DNA of 64,000 nucleotides from Allonocardiopsis opalescens (GTDB lineage Bacteria > Actinomycetota > Actinomycetes > Streptosporangiales > Streptosporangiaceae): contig NZ_PVZC01000003.1 of assembly GCF_003002095.1 (NCBI RefSeq), forward strand, positions 248,001 to 312,000. Reading direction: 5' to 3'. Shown in pieces: positions 15,225 through 23,356 of this stretch (the first letter of the stretch is position 1; each line of letters opens with the position of its first letter). Position numbers and translations under genes: made by a program. Below the pieces are notes generated by a model. The model worked only from the letters and a program-made list of their open reading frames with translations. It did not search any database and was not told the origin of the DNA.

Positions 15225-17384
15225 CTACCCGGTCGGCCGGGCGTGGTCGCGCTCGGTCAGTGCCCGGGTGATGGCGTCGCGGTTGATCCCGCGCCGGTTG
15301 ACGAACCGGCCGTTGACGCGCCGCCCGATCTGGACGGTGTCGATCCCGTGCGGTGCGAGCGCGGCGGCCAGCTGCTTGGGCTCCCACCCCCGGTACGCCT
15401 CTGGGCGTAGCTCGGCGAGCCGGGCCACCACGGTTTCCGACCACACGTCGGTCTCGTCGGGCGGGACCACGGCGGCGATGTCGTCCAGCAGCGTCACGGC
15501 GGGGCCGGCTGCCCGGTCGGGGGTCTGCCCGGCCGCGAACCCCGACAGTCGTCCGGCGGCTTCACGTAGAGCGCGCGCCCGGTCGGCGATGGCGTCGGCG
15601 GCAGGACCGTCGATGTAGGCCGACCGGGCGATCTGCGGATCATCGGCGGCGCCGACGAGGTAGCCGATCCCCTTGTCCTTGGCCGTGAACGTGGTCGCCC
15701 GGACGCCGTTCTTGTAGGCCGAAGTGCCCAACACCATGTCGTTTTCGACCTGGCCCATGACGCGCAGGCAGAACCGGATACCCACGTTCGCGCTGATGCC
15801 GGTGGGCAGGCTCTTGGCGTCGGGCCGCTGCGTGGCCAACACGAGGATGATCCCCAGCGCCGGGCCGCGCTTGATGAGCCCTTCGCACAGCTTCGCCGCC
15901 TCCTCCCCGTGCACCGGGTGCGAGAACAGCTCTTGGCACTCGTCGACGGCGACCACGACCGGATGCAGGCCGAGCGAGCGCTTCGCGGCCAGCTCCGGCG
16001 TCACCTTGTTCTCCGGGCAGATGTCCTTGGGCAGACCCGAGATCGTCTTGGCGCGCGTCACCAGCTCGCCGTACACCTCCCGCAGGCTCGCCACGCACGC
16101 GGCGATCGCGTCGTCATCGGCACCGGAGGCGTAGTCGTGCGCCACCTTCTGCGCGAACGACAGGTCCCCGGTGCCCTTCAGCTCGAACACCCGCAGCTCG
16201 GCGAGCACGTCCAGCGCGGCGGCGAGCATGACCACCCGCAGCGCGAAGGTCTTGCCCATCCGGGGGATGGCGCCGATCAGCAGGTTGGCGAACATCAGCG
16301 GGATGGACACCGGCCGTCCGCGCTGGTCAGTGCCGAACGGAAGCGGCTTGAACAGGTCCGCCCGCCCACTGGTCATCAGCGGCCACGCGGTGTGCGGCGC
16401 CTTGCTCATGTCCCGGTCCCCCACCCACAGCACCAACCGCCCCGGGTGCTCGTCGGAGACCGGTTCGGGCCACACGCACCCCAGCGGACGCCGCAGGCCG
16501 GAAGCGAGCCGGTCCCGCCGCTCGATCACGTCGGTGACCGTGACGCCGTAGGGAAGGTCCACCTCGGCCCGCCACCCGGGACCGTCCCGGGTGATCGGCG
16601 CGGGGAAGGTGACCGCGTCGGCGCCCTTGGCGCGCGCCTTGTTGATCTCGGCGATGCCGAGCGCGCCCAGGGCGCGCAACACGATGTCGGAGTCCAGCCG
16701 CGCCACCCGGCCCGGCACCACGGCCCGGTCGATCAGCGGCCGGTCCGCCGGAGCGCCGGCCGCGCCGAGGACTCCGACGAGCAGGGCCAGCGCCGCCCAC
16801 TGCGCCCACGTCGGCGCGGCGGCGACGAGGATGCCCGCGAGCATGAGCACCACCAAGGCGACGAGCGCGACCACCACCCGCAGCCGCACCCGCGCGTCAC
16901 GCTGCCGCGACAGCTTCAGGTACAGCTCGGCGTCCGCCCGCTGTACGGCGGCCATCCGGACCGGCTCGCCTTCGGCGTCGAACACCCACCGGTGCGCACC
17001 GCCGATGACGAGCGCCGCGCCCCGCGGCGAGCGGGCGGCGAGCCGCAGCAGGTACAGCGGGCTCCGCGTCGCCTGATAGGCCATGATGTGCGCGTAGTAC
17101 TCCGCCACCCACTTGGCGGTCTCAGCCGCCTCCTGCCGCGACTTCAACCAGCCGGGCAGGATCGGACGGCGCCGCCGGTTGCGCTCGGCCAACTCGGCGA
17201 GCCAATCCCCGCGCTCGGGCTCGGCCTGGTCGACAAGCAGCCTTGTCGCCTCGTCGCCGTCCGACTGGTCGGCACCGGTCGGCTCGTCGGGGGCGTCCGG
17301 CGTCGCGTGCTGGCGACGGTCGCGGTCGCGGGCACGGTCGAGTGAGACCACCCGGGCGTCGCGCTGGTCGGTTCCGTCGATCAT
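15225..17384 (-). CDS. FtsK/SpoIIIE-type conjugal DNA translocase
   Basis: 719 residues from ATG, 7 nt after AGGAGG. A cytoplasmic N-terminus is followed by two membrane helices at about 205-260 (VVVALVALVVLMLAGILVAAA and WAALALLVGVLGAAGA), then a RecA-like motor domain. Walker A is LIGAIPRMGKTFALR and Walker B is VVVAVDECQELF. ATQRPDAKSLPTGISANVGIRFCLRV is the FtsK signature region. The C-terminal ~80 residues (AELRPEAYRGWEPKQLAAALAPHGI) look like a winged helix that could bind the transfer locus. By analogy to TraB/TraSA it moves double-stranded AICE DNA between hyphae. Confidence 0.93.
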   Translation of the reverse strand: MIDGTDQRDARVVSLDRARDRDRRQHATPDAPDEPTGADQSDGDEATRLLVDQAEPERGDWLAELAERNRRRRPILPGWLKSRQEAAETAKWVAEYYAHIMAYQATRSPLYLLRLAARSPRGAALVIGGAHRWVFDAEGEPVRMAAVQRADAELYLKLSRQRDARVRLRVVVALVALVVLMLAGILVAAAPTWAQWAALALLVGVLGAAGAPADRPLIDRAVVPGRVARLDSDIVLRALGALGIAEINKARAKGADAVTFPAPITRDGPGWRAEVDLPYGVTVTDVIERRDRLASGLRRPLGCVWPEPVSDEHPGRLVLWVGDRDMSKAPHTAWPLMTSGRADLFKPLPFGTDQRGRPVSIPLMFANLLIGAIPRMGKTFALRVVMLAAALDVLAELRVFELKGTGDLSFAQKVAHDYASGADDDAIAACVASLREVYGELVTRAKTISGLPKDICPENKVTPELAAKRSLGLHPVVVAVDECQELFSHPVHGEEAAKLCEGLIKRGPALGIILVLATQRPDAKSLPTGISANVGIRFCLRVMGQVENDMVLGTSAYKNGVRATTFTAKDKGIGYLVGAADDPQIARSAYIDGPAADAIADRARALREAAGRLSGFAAGQTPDRAAGPAVTLLDDIAAVVPPDETDVWSETVVARLAELRPEAYRGWEPKQLAAALAPHGIDTVQIGRRVNGRFVNRRGINRDAITRALTERDHARPTG

Positions 17385-18373
17385 CACGCGGCCTCCTGCT
17401 CGGCGTCGGGCTCGACCATGGCGAGCCGGGCGGGATCGGTGCGGTGAAGGTGCGTACGCCGGTACTCGGCCGCCTCCTTGGCGCGCTGCGGCGAGCACTC
17501 CAACGCAAGCCGCGTCTTGTTGTTCGAGGCGTCCTCAGTGAGGTCACCGGCCGCGATCAGCTCGTCCAGCCGACGAGCCAACTCCGCCACCGTGCGCGCC
17601 TTCACCTCGGCCTTGCGCGCGGCGGGCGGGACCCGCCGACCGGCGTCGGCCCGCTTCGCCGCCGGACGCCGTTGTGCCTGGTCGCCGTTCGACCGCCGCT
17701 CGGTGACCTGGCGAGCCACGACGGGCAGCGTCGGCCGGTCGCCCGCGTCCACCCACGCCGACGCCGGGAAGCCGGTGAAGCGCTCGGCTGACTGCTCACG
17801 CTCGGCTCGCGGTGTCGCGGTGAACGGCTCACCGGACGCGGCCCCCGTGGTCGCGGTGACGGCGGACGCGTACGCCCGGCCGATCGCCTCCGTCATCCGG
17901 TAGCGGAGCTGGGGGAGCGCTTCGGCCGCGAAGAACACCAGCGCCGGCGGCACCGAGTGAAGCAGGATGCTCGCCAGGTTCACCGTCGCCCACGCGTGCC
18001 AGGTGTTCATGGCATAGGTGGCGCCCAGCGCCGCCCACTTCGTCGCCCGCACCCACCCGTCGGTCGGCAGCTGATGACGGCTCGTCATCGACTCCCCGAG
18101 CAAAATCGCCAGCAGCACCAGCGACACCATGGGGTCGAGCAGCCATGCCGTCACCCACACCAGCGACCACGGCTCGGCACCCTGCGCCGCGAAGTGCTGA
18201 ACGTTCGCCGCTGTGAACGCGAGCCCGAGCACAAGGCCCGTCCAGCCGAGCCGTTCCACCCACACCCGGCTCGTCTCCAACCGCAGCGCCACCACGTCCG
18301 GATCGGTCTGGTAGCCGCGAATCCGCGCCGCCTCCCGCGACCGCGCGATCAGCCTGTCCGCCCTGCTCGTCAC
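17384..18373 (-). CDS. DUF2637-like membrane protein (Spd-type)
   Basis: 329 residues from GTG. Four to five membrane helices at about residues 38-175 (VERLGWTGLVLGLAFTAANV, LDPMVSLVLLAILLGESM, ILLHSVPPALVFFAAEALPQ) match the DUF2637 pattern of AICE and plasmid spread proteins. The C-terminal half is charged, with a helix-turn-helix-like end (RTVAELARRLDELIAAGDLT). Its TGA overlaps the translocase start. Likely role: intramycelial spread of the element. Confidence 0.83.
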   Translation of the reverse strand: MTSRADRLIARSREAARIRGYQTDPDVVALRLETSRVWVERLGWTGLVLGLAFTAANVQHFAAQGAEPWSLVWVTAWLLDPMVSLVLLAILLGESMTSRHQLPTDGWVRATKWAALGATYAMNTWHAWATVNLASILLHSVPPALVFFAAEALPQLRYRMTEAIGRAYASAVTATTGAASGEPFTATPRAEREQSAERFTGFPASAWVDAGDRPTLPVVARQVTERRSNGDQAQRRPAAKRADAGRRVPPAARKAEVKARTVAELARRLDELIAAGDLTEDASNNKTRLALECSPQRAKEAAEYRRTHLHRTDPARLAMVEPDAEQEAA

Positions 18374-18690
18374 CGCGCCACCTCCGCAACCAGCAGACGA
18401 GCGGCAACAGCGTCGGCGCGGCCGATCAACCACACCACGCCGAGACTCACCGCACGCAGCGCGTCCGTCACACCGTCCAGCGCGCTCATGACCCACAACG
18501 GCAGGTCACGGCGTTCAAAGATTGCTTCCACCGCCGCGTCGACGGCGACCGTCACCGGAACAATGAGCACAGCGATCATGCGGAGCAGCAGCCCGCCGAG
18601 CAGGACGGCAACAGCGCACAGCCCGCGCGCCCAACCGACCCGCGAGAACATCTGAGCGAGCCGAACCTGATCAAAGCGCGCGGCCATCAC
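18370..18690 (-). CDS. Small membrane protein of the AICE operon
   Basis: 106 residues (105 if the second codon ATG is the start). A hydrophobic stretch (GLCAVAVLLGGLLLRMIAVLIVPVTVAVDAAVEAIF) and a second weaker one (AVSLGVVWLIGRADAV) are visible. I recognise no family. GTGA overlaps at both ends place it firmly in the spread/transfer operon. Confidence 0.8.
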   Translation of the reverse strand: MMAARFDQVRLAQMFSRVGWARGLCAVAVLLGGLLLRMIAVLIVPVTVAVDAAVEAIFERRDLPLWVMSALDGVTDALRAVSLGVVWLIGRADAVAARLLVAEVAR

Positions 18691-18905
18691 TGACCACCGC
18701 CGAACAGGGTGGCGCCCGCCGAGTCGAGCCCGGCTCGGACCTGGTCGACCAGGGCGTGAGACGGCTCGGCGAGCGCGCCGCCGCTGCCCGCGATCGTCAG
18801 GCCGAGCATGACGCCGACGAGTGCGGTGGCGAGCGCCCGGGTGTTCTTGTACGCCAACGCCGCCATGGCGCCGAGGAGGATCAGACCGAAGATCGCCAGA
18901 CTCAT
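18687..18905 (-). CDS. Small membrane protein of the AICE operon (first cistron)
   Basis: 72 residues. Two membrane helices (MSLAIFGLILLGAMAALAY and ALATALVGVMLGLTIAGSGGAL) precede a short soluble tail. This fits the small two-helix Spd proteins of conjugative actinomycete plasmids. It is the first gene after the promoter region holding two strong hairpins, and it is coupled to the next gene. Confidence 0.8.
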   Translation of the reverse strand: MSLAIFGLILLGAMAALAYKNTRALATALVGVMLGLTIAGSGGALAEPSHALVDQVRAGLDSAGATLFGGGQ

Positions 18906-19101
18906 CGGGCGCCCCCGGTGATGGCAGTGTCCACAGGGTGGGGAAATCCGTGCATGCCGAATAGCCCTTCCGTCACTGTCGGACCGACCGATCACGGCCG
19001 GCGAACGGGCGGGAGACAGCGACGGACAAGTGCAGACGGGTTAGCATCGGAGGTGCGAACAACGGCGCTAACGCGTCTGGCCTGGGCGGGCTGTCTCCCG
19101 C

Positions 19102-19166
19102 TCAGGCCACTTTTTCTGTGGCCTGACGACGCCCGTCCGTCGTGGTCTGTCCACCACGACGGACGG
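19102..19166. terminator. Two adjacent strong hairpins downstream of the GntR gene
   Basis: TCAGGCCAC-TTTTTCT-GTGGCCTGA (19102-19126) and a perfect 14-bp stem CCGTCCGTCGTGGT with loop CTGTCC (19133-19166) lie in the 366-bp gap between the GntR gene and the first small membrane gene. They probably terminate the regulator transcript. The rest of the gap should contain the promoter of the transfer operon; I see no gene in it. Confidence 0.6.
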
Positions 19167-19271
19167 GGCACGGAGAGCCGAAGCCGATCCAGCTGGCGAC
19201 TGCTCCCCTGCTCGTCTAGGCAAGTTGTATCACACATCTAGACGAGTGTGCATCACCGATTTCCGGGACTT

Positions 19272-20060
19272 TCAGCGAGCGGGCAGCCGGTACCCCAGGA
19301 TGAAGGCGTCAGCGGCCATGATCGTGTCACAGACCTCGACAGCGCGGCCGTCCGTGTCGAAGGCGGTGCGCACCAGGTGGATCACCGGCGTACCCGCGTT
19401 GAGCTGCAAGGCTCGGGTCTCCTCCGGCAGGGGCATCCGGGACCGGACTTCCTCGTCGAAGTGGTCCAGCTCGTGCCCGAGTTCTTCGAGCCGGGCGTAG
19501 ATGCCGCCCGGCCCGGGATTCGGCTCGGCGATCTGGGTGCCCTGGGCGATGTCCAGCGGTATGTACGAGGTAGCTGTCTCGACAGGTCGCCCCTCGTGCA
19601 GGTACCGGCGGTGCCGGGCAAGCACCTTTCGGGTAGAACCGAGCCGGGCGGCGATCTCCTTGGGAGGGGCCTCCTGCTTGACGACGAGGCTGTCCACCTC
19701 CGGCTTGACGCCGGCCTGTTCGGCTTCGGCGATGAACGCCGCCTTGCCCTGCTTCCGATGCCGGCGGGCGAACCGGTCGGACGCCAGCCGCCGGACCGGC
19801 GGACGCGGCCGGACGAACACGCCCTTGCCATGCTCCGCGATCACGAGCCCTTCGGTCTGTAGCAGCTGCAAGGCGTTGCGCACCGTCATCCGCGCGACGC
19901 CGAAGTGGTTCACGAGCTGCGCCTCCGAGGGCAGCTTGTCGCCTTCCCCGAGTCGGCCGCGCTCGATAGCGTCGCGTAGGGAGTCCGCAATCTGGCGGAA
20001 GACGGCTCTGTCGCTCGTCGGGTCGAGTCGGGCGAGCTGTCCGACCACGTCAGTTGTCAC
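19272..20060 (-). CDS. GntR/HutC family repressor (KorSA-like)
   Basis: 262 residues, GTG start after GAGGAG. The winged-helix DNA-binding domain (about 18-88) reads FRQIADSLRDAIERGRLGEGDKLPSEAQLVNHFGVARMTVRNALQLLQTEGLV. A UTRA ligand-binding domain follows (LARHRRYLHEGRPVETATSYIP, TPVIHLVRTAFDTDGRAVEV). In pSAM2-type elements such a repressor keeps pra, and through it replication and transfer, silent. Here it is likewise divergent from a NUDIX gene, and a GGCGTCTATAC motif lies between them. Confidence 0.9.
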   Translation of the reverse strand: MTTDVVGQLARLDPTSDRAVFRQIADSLRDAIERGRLGEGDKLPSEAQLVNHFGVARMTVRNALQLLQTEGLVIAEHGKGVFVRPRPPVRRLASDRFARRHRKQGKAAFIAEAEQAGVKPEVDSLVVKQEAPPKEIAARLGSTRKVLARHRRYLHEGRPVETATSYIPLDIAQGTQIAEPNPGPGGIYARLEELGHELDHFDEEVRSRMPLPEETRALQLNAGTPVIHLVRTAFDTDGRAVEVCDTIMAADAFILGYRLPAR

Positions 20061-20073
20061 GACTACTCCTCAA

Positions 20074-20084
20074 GGCGTCTATAC
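20074..20084. promoter_or_regulatory. Candidate KorSA operator, copy 1
   Basis: GGCGTCTATAC sits between the divergent GntR and NUDIX genes. The same 11-mer occurs in reverse at 20572-20582 upstream of the HATPase gene. Such exact reuse in two intergenic gaps suggests one regulator. Confidence 0.55.
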
Positions 20085-20124
20085 ATGTTCTATCGTGAAG
20101 CGTAATGGCTGTTGGGAGATCAAC

Positions 20125-20550
20125 ATGGCGGCACCGCGTCATTCGGTAAGCGTCGCCGGCGTGGTCGTCGACGCGTCTGGACGAGCGTTGCTGATCCGCC
20201 GTCGCGACAACGGCCACTGGGAACCCCCGGGCGGAGTCCTGGAACTCGACGAGGCGATCCATGACGGCCTGCGCCGCGAGGTCTTCGAAGAGACCGGCCT
20301 CAAGGTCGAGCCGGTGGCGTTGACGGGCGTGTACAAGAACATGGTGCGCGGCATCGTCGCGCTCGTGTTCCGCTGCACCCTCGTCGACGGCACCCCGGAA
20401 ACCTCCGACGAGTCCAGCGCCGTCCGCTGGGCCACCGCCGACCAGGTCCGTGAACTCCTGGACGAGGCATACGCAGTGCGCGTCCTGGACGCCATGACCG
20501 ACACCCGCCCTCCGGCCATCCGCACCCACGACGGACAGCAACTCGTCTAG
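20125..20550 (+). CDS. NUDIX domain protein (Pra-like AICE regulator)
   Basis: 141 residues. The Nudix box is complete: GGVLELDEAIHDGLRREVFEETGLKV (G-x5-E-x7-REVxEETGL), preceded by RHSVSVAGVVVDASGRALLIRRRDNGHWEPPG. In pSAM2 the replication activator Pra carries a NUDIX fold and is controlled by KorSA, and the same neighbourhood holds here. It could retain hydrolase activity on a nucleotide, since all metal-binding glutamates are present. Confidence 0.88.
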   Translation: MAAPRHSVSVAGVVVDASGRALLIRRRDNGHWEPPGGVLELDEAIHDGLRREVFEETGLKVEPVALTGVYKNMVRGIVALVFRCTLVDGTPETSDESSAVRWATADQVRELLDEAYAVRVLDAMTDTRPPAIRTHDGQQLV

Positions 20551-20571
20551 CAGTACAAATGCACAACCCCA

Positions 20572-20582
20572 GTATAGACGCC
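20572..20582. promoter_or_regulatory. Candidate KorSA operator, copy 2
   Basis: GTATAGACGCC, the exact reverse complement of the 20074 motif, 18 bp upstream of the HATPase start. This suggests that the HATPase gene and perhaps the cargo share the element's repressor. Confidence 0.5.
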
Positions 20583-20599
20583 TGAAAGGACATGTACAG

Positions 20600-21031
20600 A
20601 TGAGTAGGGGAGTTGGTTTCCCGCAAGCCGTCCACCGCGAAGCAGTCGGCCACCAGACGTGCCAGCGAACTTTCGCGGGCACCTTCGACCAGGTAGCCGC
20701 CGTCCGCGACTTCGTCCACGCCCACCTACCACCCGGCGAGGCCCGCGAAGACGCCAAGTTGGTCGCCAGCGAGCTGGCGACCAACGCGATACAGCACACC
20801 CAGTCGGGGAGTCCGAGTGGAGTCTTCACCGTGAAACTTGCATGCGGCTCGCACATGATCCGCGTCGAGGTCACCGACGAGGGCAGCCCGCTGCCGATTC
20901 TCGGCCCGACAGCCTCAACAAATGGCGAACACGGACGTGGACTCGCCATCGTGGCCGCCGTGGCATGTGAATGGGGCTGGGCAGGCCATTTCAATGAGCG
21001 AACAGTCTGGGCCGAGATGAACTGTGAGTAG
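20600..21031 (+). CDS. HATPase_c domain protein (RsbW/anti-sigma-like ATP-binding protein)
   Basis: 143 residues. The GHKL motifs are seen: N-box DAKLVASELATNAIQHT, G1 EVTDEGSPLP and G2 NGEHGRGLAIVAAVA. No sensor or dimerisation domain exists, so it is not a histidine kinase but resembles the small ATP-binding regulators numerous in actinomycetes, which act as anti-sigma factor kinases. Its partner is unknown. Its place between Pra and the cargo suggests control of element functions or host developmental sigma factors. Confidence 0.85.
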   Translation: MSRGVGFPQAVHREAVGHQTCQRTFAGTFDQVAAVRDFVHAHLPPGEAREDAKLVASELATNAIQHTQSGSPSGVFTVKLACGSHMIRVEVTDEGSPLPILGPTASTNGEHGRGLAIVAAVACEWGWAGHFNERTVWAEMNCE

Positions 21032-21135
21032 TCCATCCACATTCAACATTAGTAGTATATTCTGTCTACAAGGATGCGCGGCATTCACGTAAGGTTGATG
21101 TGGCGTGTTAGTTTTGATTGTCGATAGGAGGTGCT

Positions 21136-22878
21136 GTGGGGCGCAGTGCTGGAAATGCTCAGAAGCTTATAATGCAGATCTTCGAGTCTTGGAGACTGGA
21201 AAATCTTCCTGAGGTTTCAGAAAGTAAAGCTTTCGAAATCTTCTCGTCTGAGCTAGTGCTTAGACCGTATGGCCTTGGGTCTGAAGAGATCATCTCCGGT
21301 ATCGTTGGCGGTGGGCAAGATGGTGCAATCGATTCGATATACACGTTCTTTGACGATAGTCTGCTCGATGAAGATTCGGATGTTGTATCGGAAATAAGTC
21401 GGGCCGCTAGCTTCAGCCAAGAACGACCTCTTGAGCTATGGATAATTCAAGCTAAGCGAACTCCCGGATTCTCAGAAGAGGCCATCGATAAATTGGAGAA
21501 CACGCTCCGACGTCTATTGGATCTATCTGAGCCGGAGGAGTCTCTCGGTCTACTGTATGGTGCAGGTTTGCTAAACAGGATTGGATTGTTTCGAACTGCA
21601 TGGTACAAGCTGATTACTCGACGCCCAAAAATTAAGGTTAGCGTCCTATATGCTACTCCAGGTGATCGACGGAATGTAACACCCCAAGTGGAAGCAAAGC
21701 TAAACAGTCTTCGTCACGTTATTACTTCCTTGATTCCCGCTGCTGCCCACGTTGAAGTGGATTTGTGGGGTGCGACAGAACTTCTGCAAAGTTATAACGA
21801 AAGGCCCTCTTATGCGCTTCCCATGCAATACCGAGAGAGTGCGACTAGCGGGCGTTCGCATGTGGCCCTGGTAACCCTGAAGGATTACTACGATCTCATC
21901 GTCGATGAGAATGGGCGCCTGAGGCGATATCTATTTGAATGGAACGTCCGGGACTATCAAGGTGCCGTCAGCGTCAATCAGGATATTCGTAAGTCGCTCG
22001 AACAATCTCATGGACCCGATTTCTGGTGGCTCAATAACGGAGTGACGATCCTATGTAAGGAGGCAACTAGCGCAGGAAAAACCTACTCACTCTCTGATAT
22101 TCAGATTGTCAATGGGTTGCAGACTAGTCATGAAATTTATGAAGCCGTAAGAAGTGGTCGAGCAGTCGATATAGACGATCGAATGTTGCTGATTCGAATA
22201 ATCGTGACAGAAAATACGGATACGCGAGATCATGTCATTAAGGCGACTAATAGACAGACCACAGTTACAGATGCTGCCCTTCGAGCTACTGACGAGGTTC
22301 AGCGTAATATTGAGAACTATTTCCTCACCGAAGGATGGTACTATGATAGGAGGAAAAATTTTTATAAGAATGAAGGTAAGGATACCTCGAAAATAGTCGG
22401 AATTCCGATGTTGGGCGCCGCTCTGACCGCTATGGGGCTAGCAAGGCCTGACAAGGCGAGAGGGAAGCCGTCTTCCCTGCTCAAGAATGATGAAGATTAC
22501 AAGCAGGTGTTTTCTTCCAAGATTGACCTGGAGATATATTTTTGGGCTGCCAAAATGCAGCGCAAGGTCGACGCCTTCATTATATCTGATATCGCCGAAG
22601 CTAACACCTCGCAGAAAAGTAATTTGAAGTATCATCTTTCAATGTTAATCGTTGAAAAGTTGAATGGCTCTCCTGTTCGAGCTCCAGGCCAGCTAAAAGA
22701 GCTGGCACTTCGAGATGCGTCTATGGATAATAATGAGATTAAAAGTATATTCGAAAAACTAAAGGGCTGGTCTGACGAATATCTTACCGAAAATCAAGTT
22801 ATCCTTGAGCGAGCTACTAAGTCTCAGAAATTCAGCGACTATCTGTTGTCTCGTGCTGCAAATCTGAGAGCTAGTTAG
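21136..22878 (+). CDS. AIPR-family protein (abortive infection) with predicted N-terminal nuclease-like region
   Basis: 580 residues from GTG, 4 nt after AGGAGG. The central and C-terminal parts carry the AIPR hallmarks WWLNNGVTILCKE, IQIVNGLQTSHEIYEAV, IRIIVTENTDTRDHVIKATNRQT and YYDRRKNFYKN. The N-terminal ~130 residues contain GGGQDGAIDSIYTFF followed by LELWIIQAKRT, the spacing of a PD-(D/E)xK core (D ... QxK); this part is my inference. The gene is strongly AT-richer than its neighbours (roughly 45% GC by eye) with AGA/ATA codons that are rare elsewhere, so it was acquired recently. It stands alone without a methylase. Probable role: anti-phage cargo of the AICE. Confidence 0.88.
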   Translation: MGRSAGNAQKLIMQIFESWRLENLPEVSESKAFEIFSSELVLRPYGLGSEEIISGIVGGGQDGAIDSIYTFFDDSLLDEDSDVVSEISRAASFSQERPLELWIIQAKRTPGFSEEAIDKLENTLRRLLDLSEPEESLGLLYGAGLLNRIGLFRTAWYKLITRRPKIKVSVLYATPGDRRNVTPQVEAKLNSLRHVITSLIPAAAHVEVDLWGATELLQSYNERPSYALPMQYRESATSGRSHVALVTLKDYYDLIVDENGRLRRYLFEWNVRDYQGAVSVNQDIRKSLEQSHGPDFWWLNNGVTILCKEATSAGKTYSLSDIQIVNGLQTSHEIYEAVRSGRAVDIDDRMLLIRIIVTENTDTRDHVIKATNRQTTVTDAALRATDEVQRNIENYFLTEGWYYDRRKNFYKNEGKDTSKIVGIPMLGAALTAMGLARPDKARGKPSSLLKNDEDYKQVFSSKIDLEIYFWAAKMQRKVDAFIISDIAEANTSQKSNLKYHLSMLIVEKLNGSPVRAPGQLKELALRDASMDNNEIKSIFEKLKGWSDEYLTENQVILERATKSQKFSDYLLSRAANLRAS

Positions 22879-22990
22879 ATCGGTGCTTGTGGTGTCTTGG
22901 CGGGGATGGCGTGGATTTGTGCCGTACCGAATACGTGCCGAGGAAGGCCGTAGGTTCTACGTTTGCGCACTTCAGTGCTGTTTCACCTCA

Positions 22991-23053
22991 GGTCTTGAAA
23001 ACCGCTATGGCGGCATCCCCGTCATCGTGGGTTCGAATCCCACGCCCTCCGCC
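22991..23053 (+). repeat. attR core (63 bp), orphan tRNA-Ser 3' half
   Basis: Identical to 10482-10544. The preceding bases do not match a tRNA 5' half, so this is not a gene. The 112 bp between the AIPR stop and this repeat should contain arm-type integrase sites. Confidence 0.93.
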
Positions 23054-23075
23054 GGAGTCCCCAGAAGCCCAGGTC

Positions 23076-23110
23076 AGAGCCGGTGTCACCCGTCGCGTGG
23101 CGCCGGCTCT
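23076..23110 (+). terminator. Original tRNA-Ser terminator displaced by integration
   Basis: AGAGCCGG ... CCGGCTCT stem, an imperfect copy of the hairpin after attL. The flanks (CCCAG-TCAGAGCC, GCGTGTTCGGGTGTGCGG) also align with the attL side for about 100 bp. The 246 bp from here to the next gene contain two TTCCGAA copies but no gene. Confidence 0.55.
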
Positions 23111-23356
23111 GGCGTGTTCGGGTGTGCGGTTGGACATGGTCGGGACCGGCTGGCCATGGCGGTCTGTTCCGAAACTGTTCCGAAGTCACTGCCGTTACGC
23201 ACGGCCGTCCCTGATCCCTCCAGCGTGCGGGGCGAAGGTGAAAGCTTGGTATCAGCGGCGAAAAAGCATGTCAATCTACTGGCCGAAGTCGGACGTTGCG
23301 TATTATGAAATGTTTGACTATCGATTGACAAGTTTCGAATCATTACTCTTCTGTGT

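Larger units (their letters stand above)
10482..23053. mobile_element. AICE integrated into tRNA-Ser(UGA), 12.6 kb
   Basis: The borders are two identical 63-bp copies of the tRNA-Ser 3' half, the left one completing a functional tRNA gene and the right one an orphan fragment. Between them lies the standard AICE set: tyrosine integrase next to attL, excisionase, DnaB_N/DUF3987 replication protein, FtsK/SpoIIIE-type DNA translocase, DUF2637-like and small membrane proteins, a GntR/UTRA regulator divergent from a NUDIX protein, and cargo at the far right. Most genes lie on the minus strand and many are coupled by GTGA overlaps. No frameshift is seen in the core genes, so the element is probably still mobile. 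Transfer would be as double-stranded DNA by the FtsK-like protein (family knowledge). Confidence 0.93.

Noticed and set aside
22991-23053. Second tRNA-Ser gene
   Set aside because: Only the 3' half is present; no acceptor 5' strand or D-arm precedes it. It is attR.
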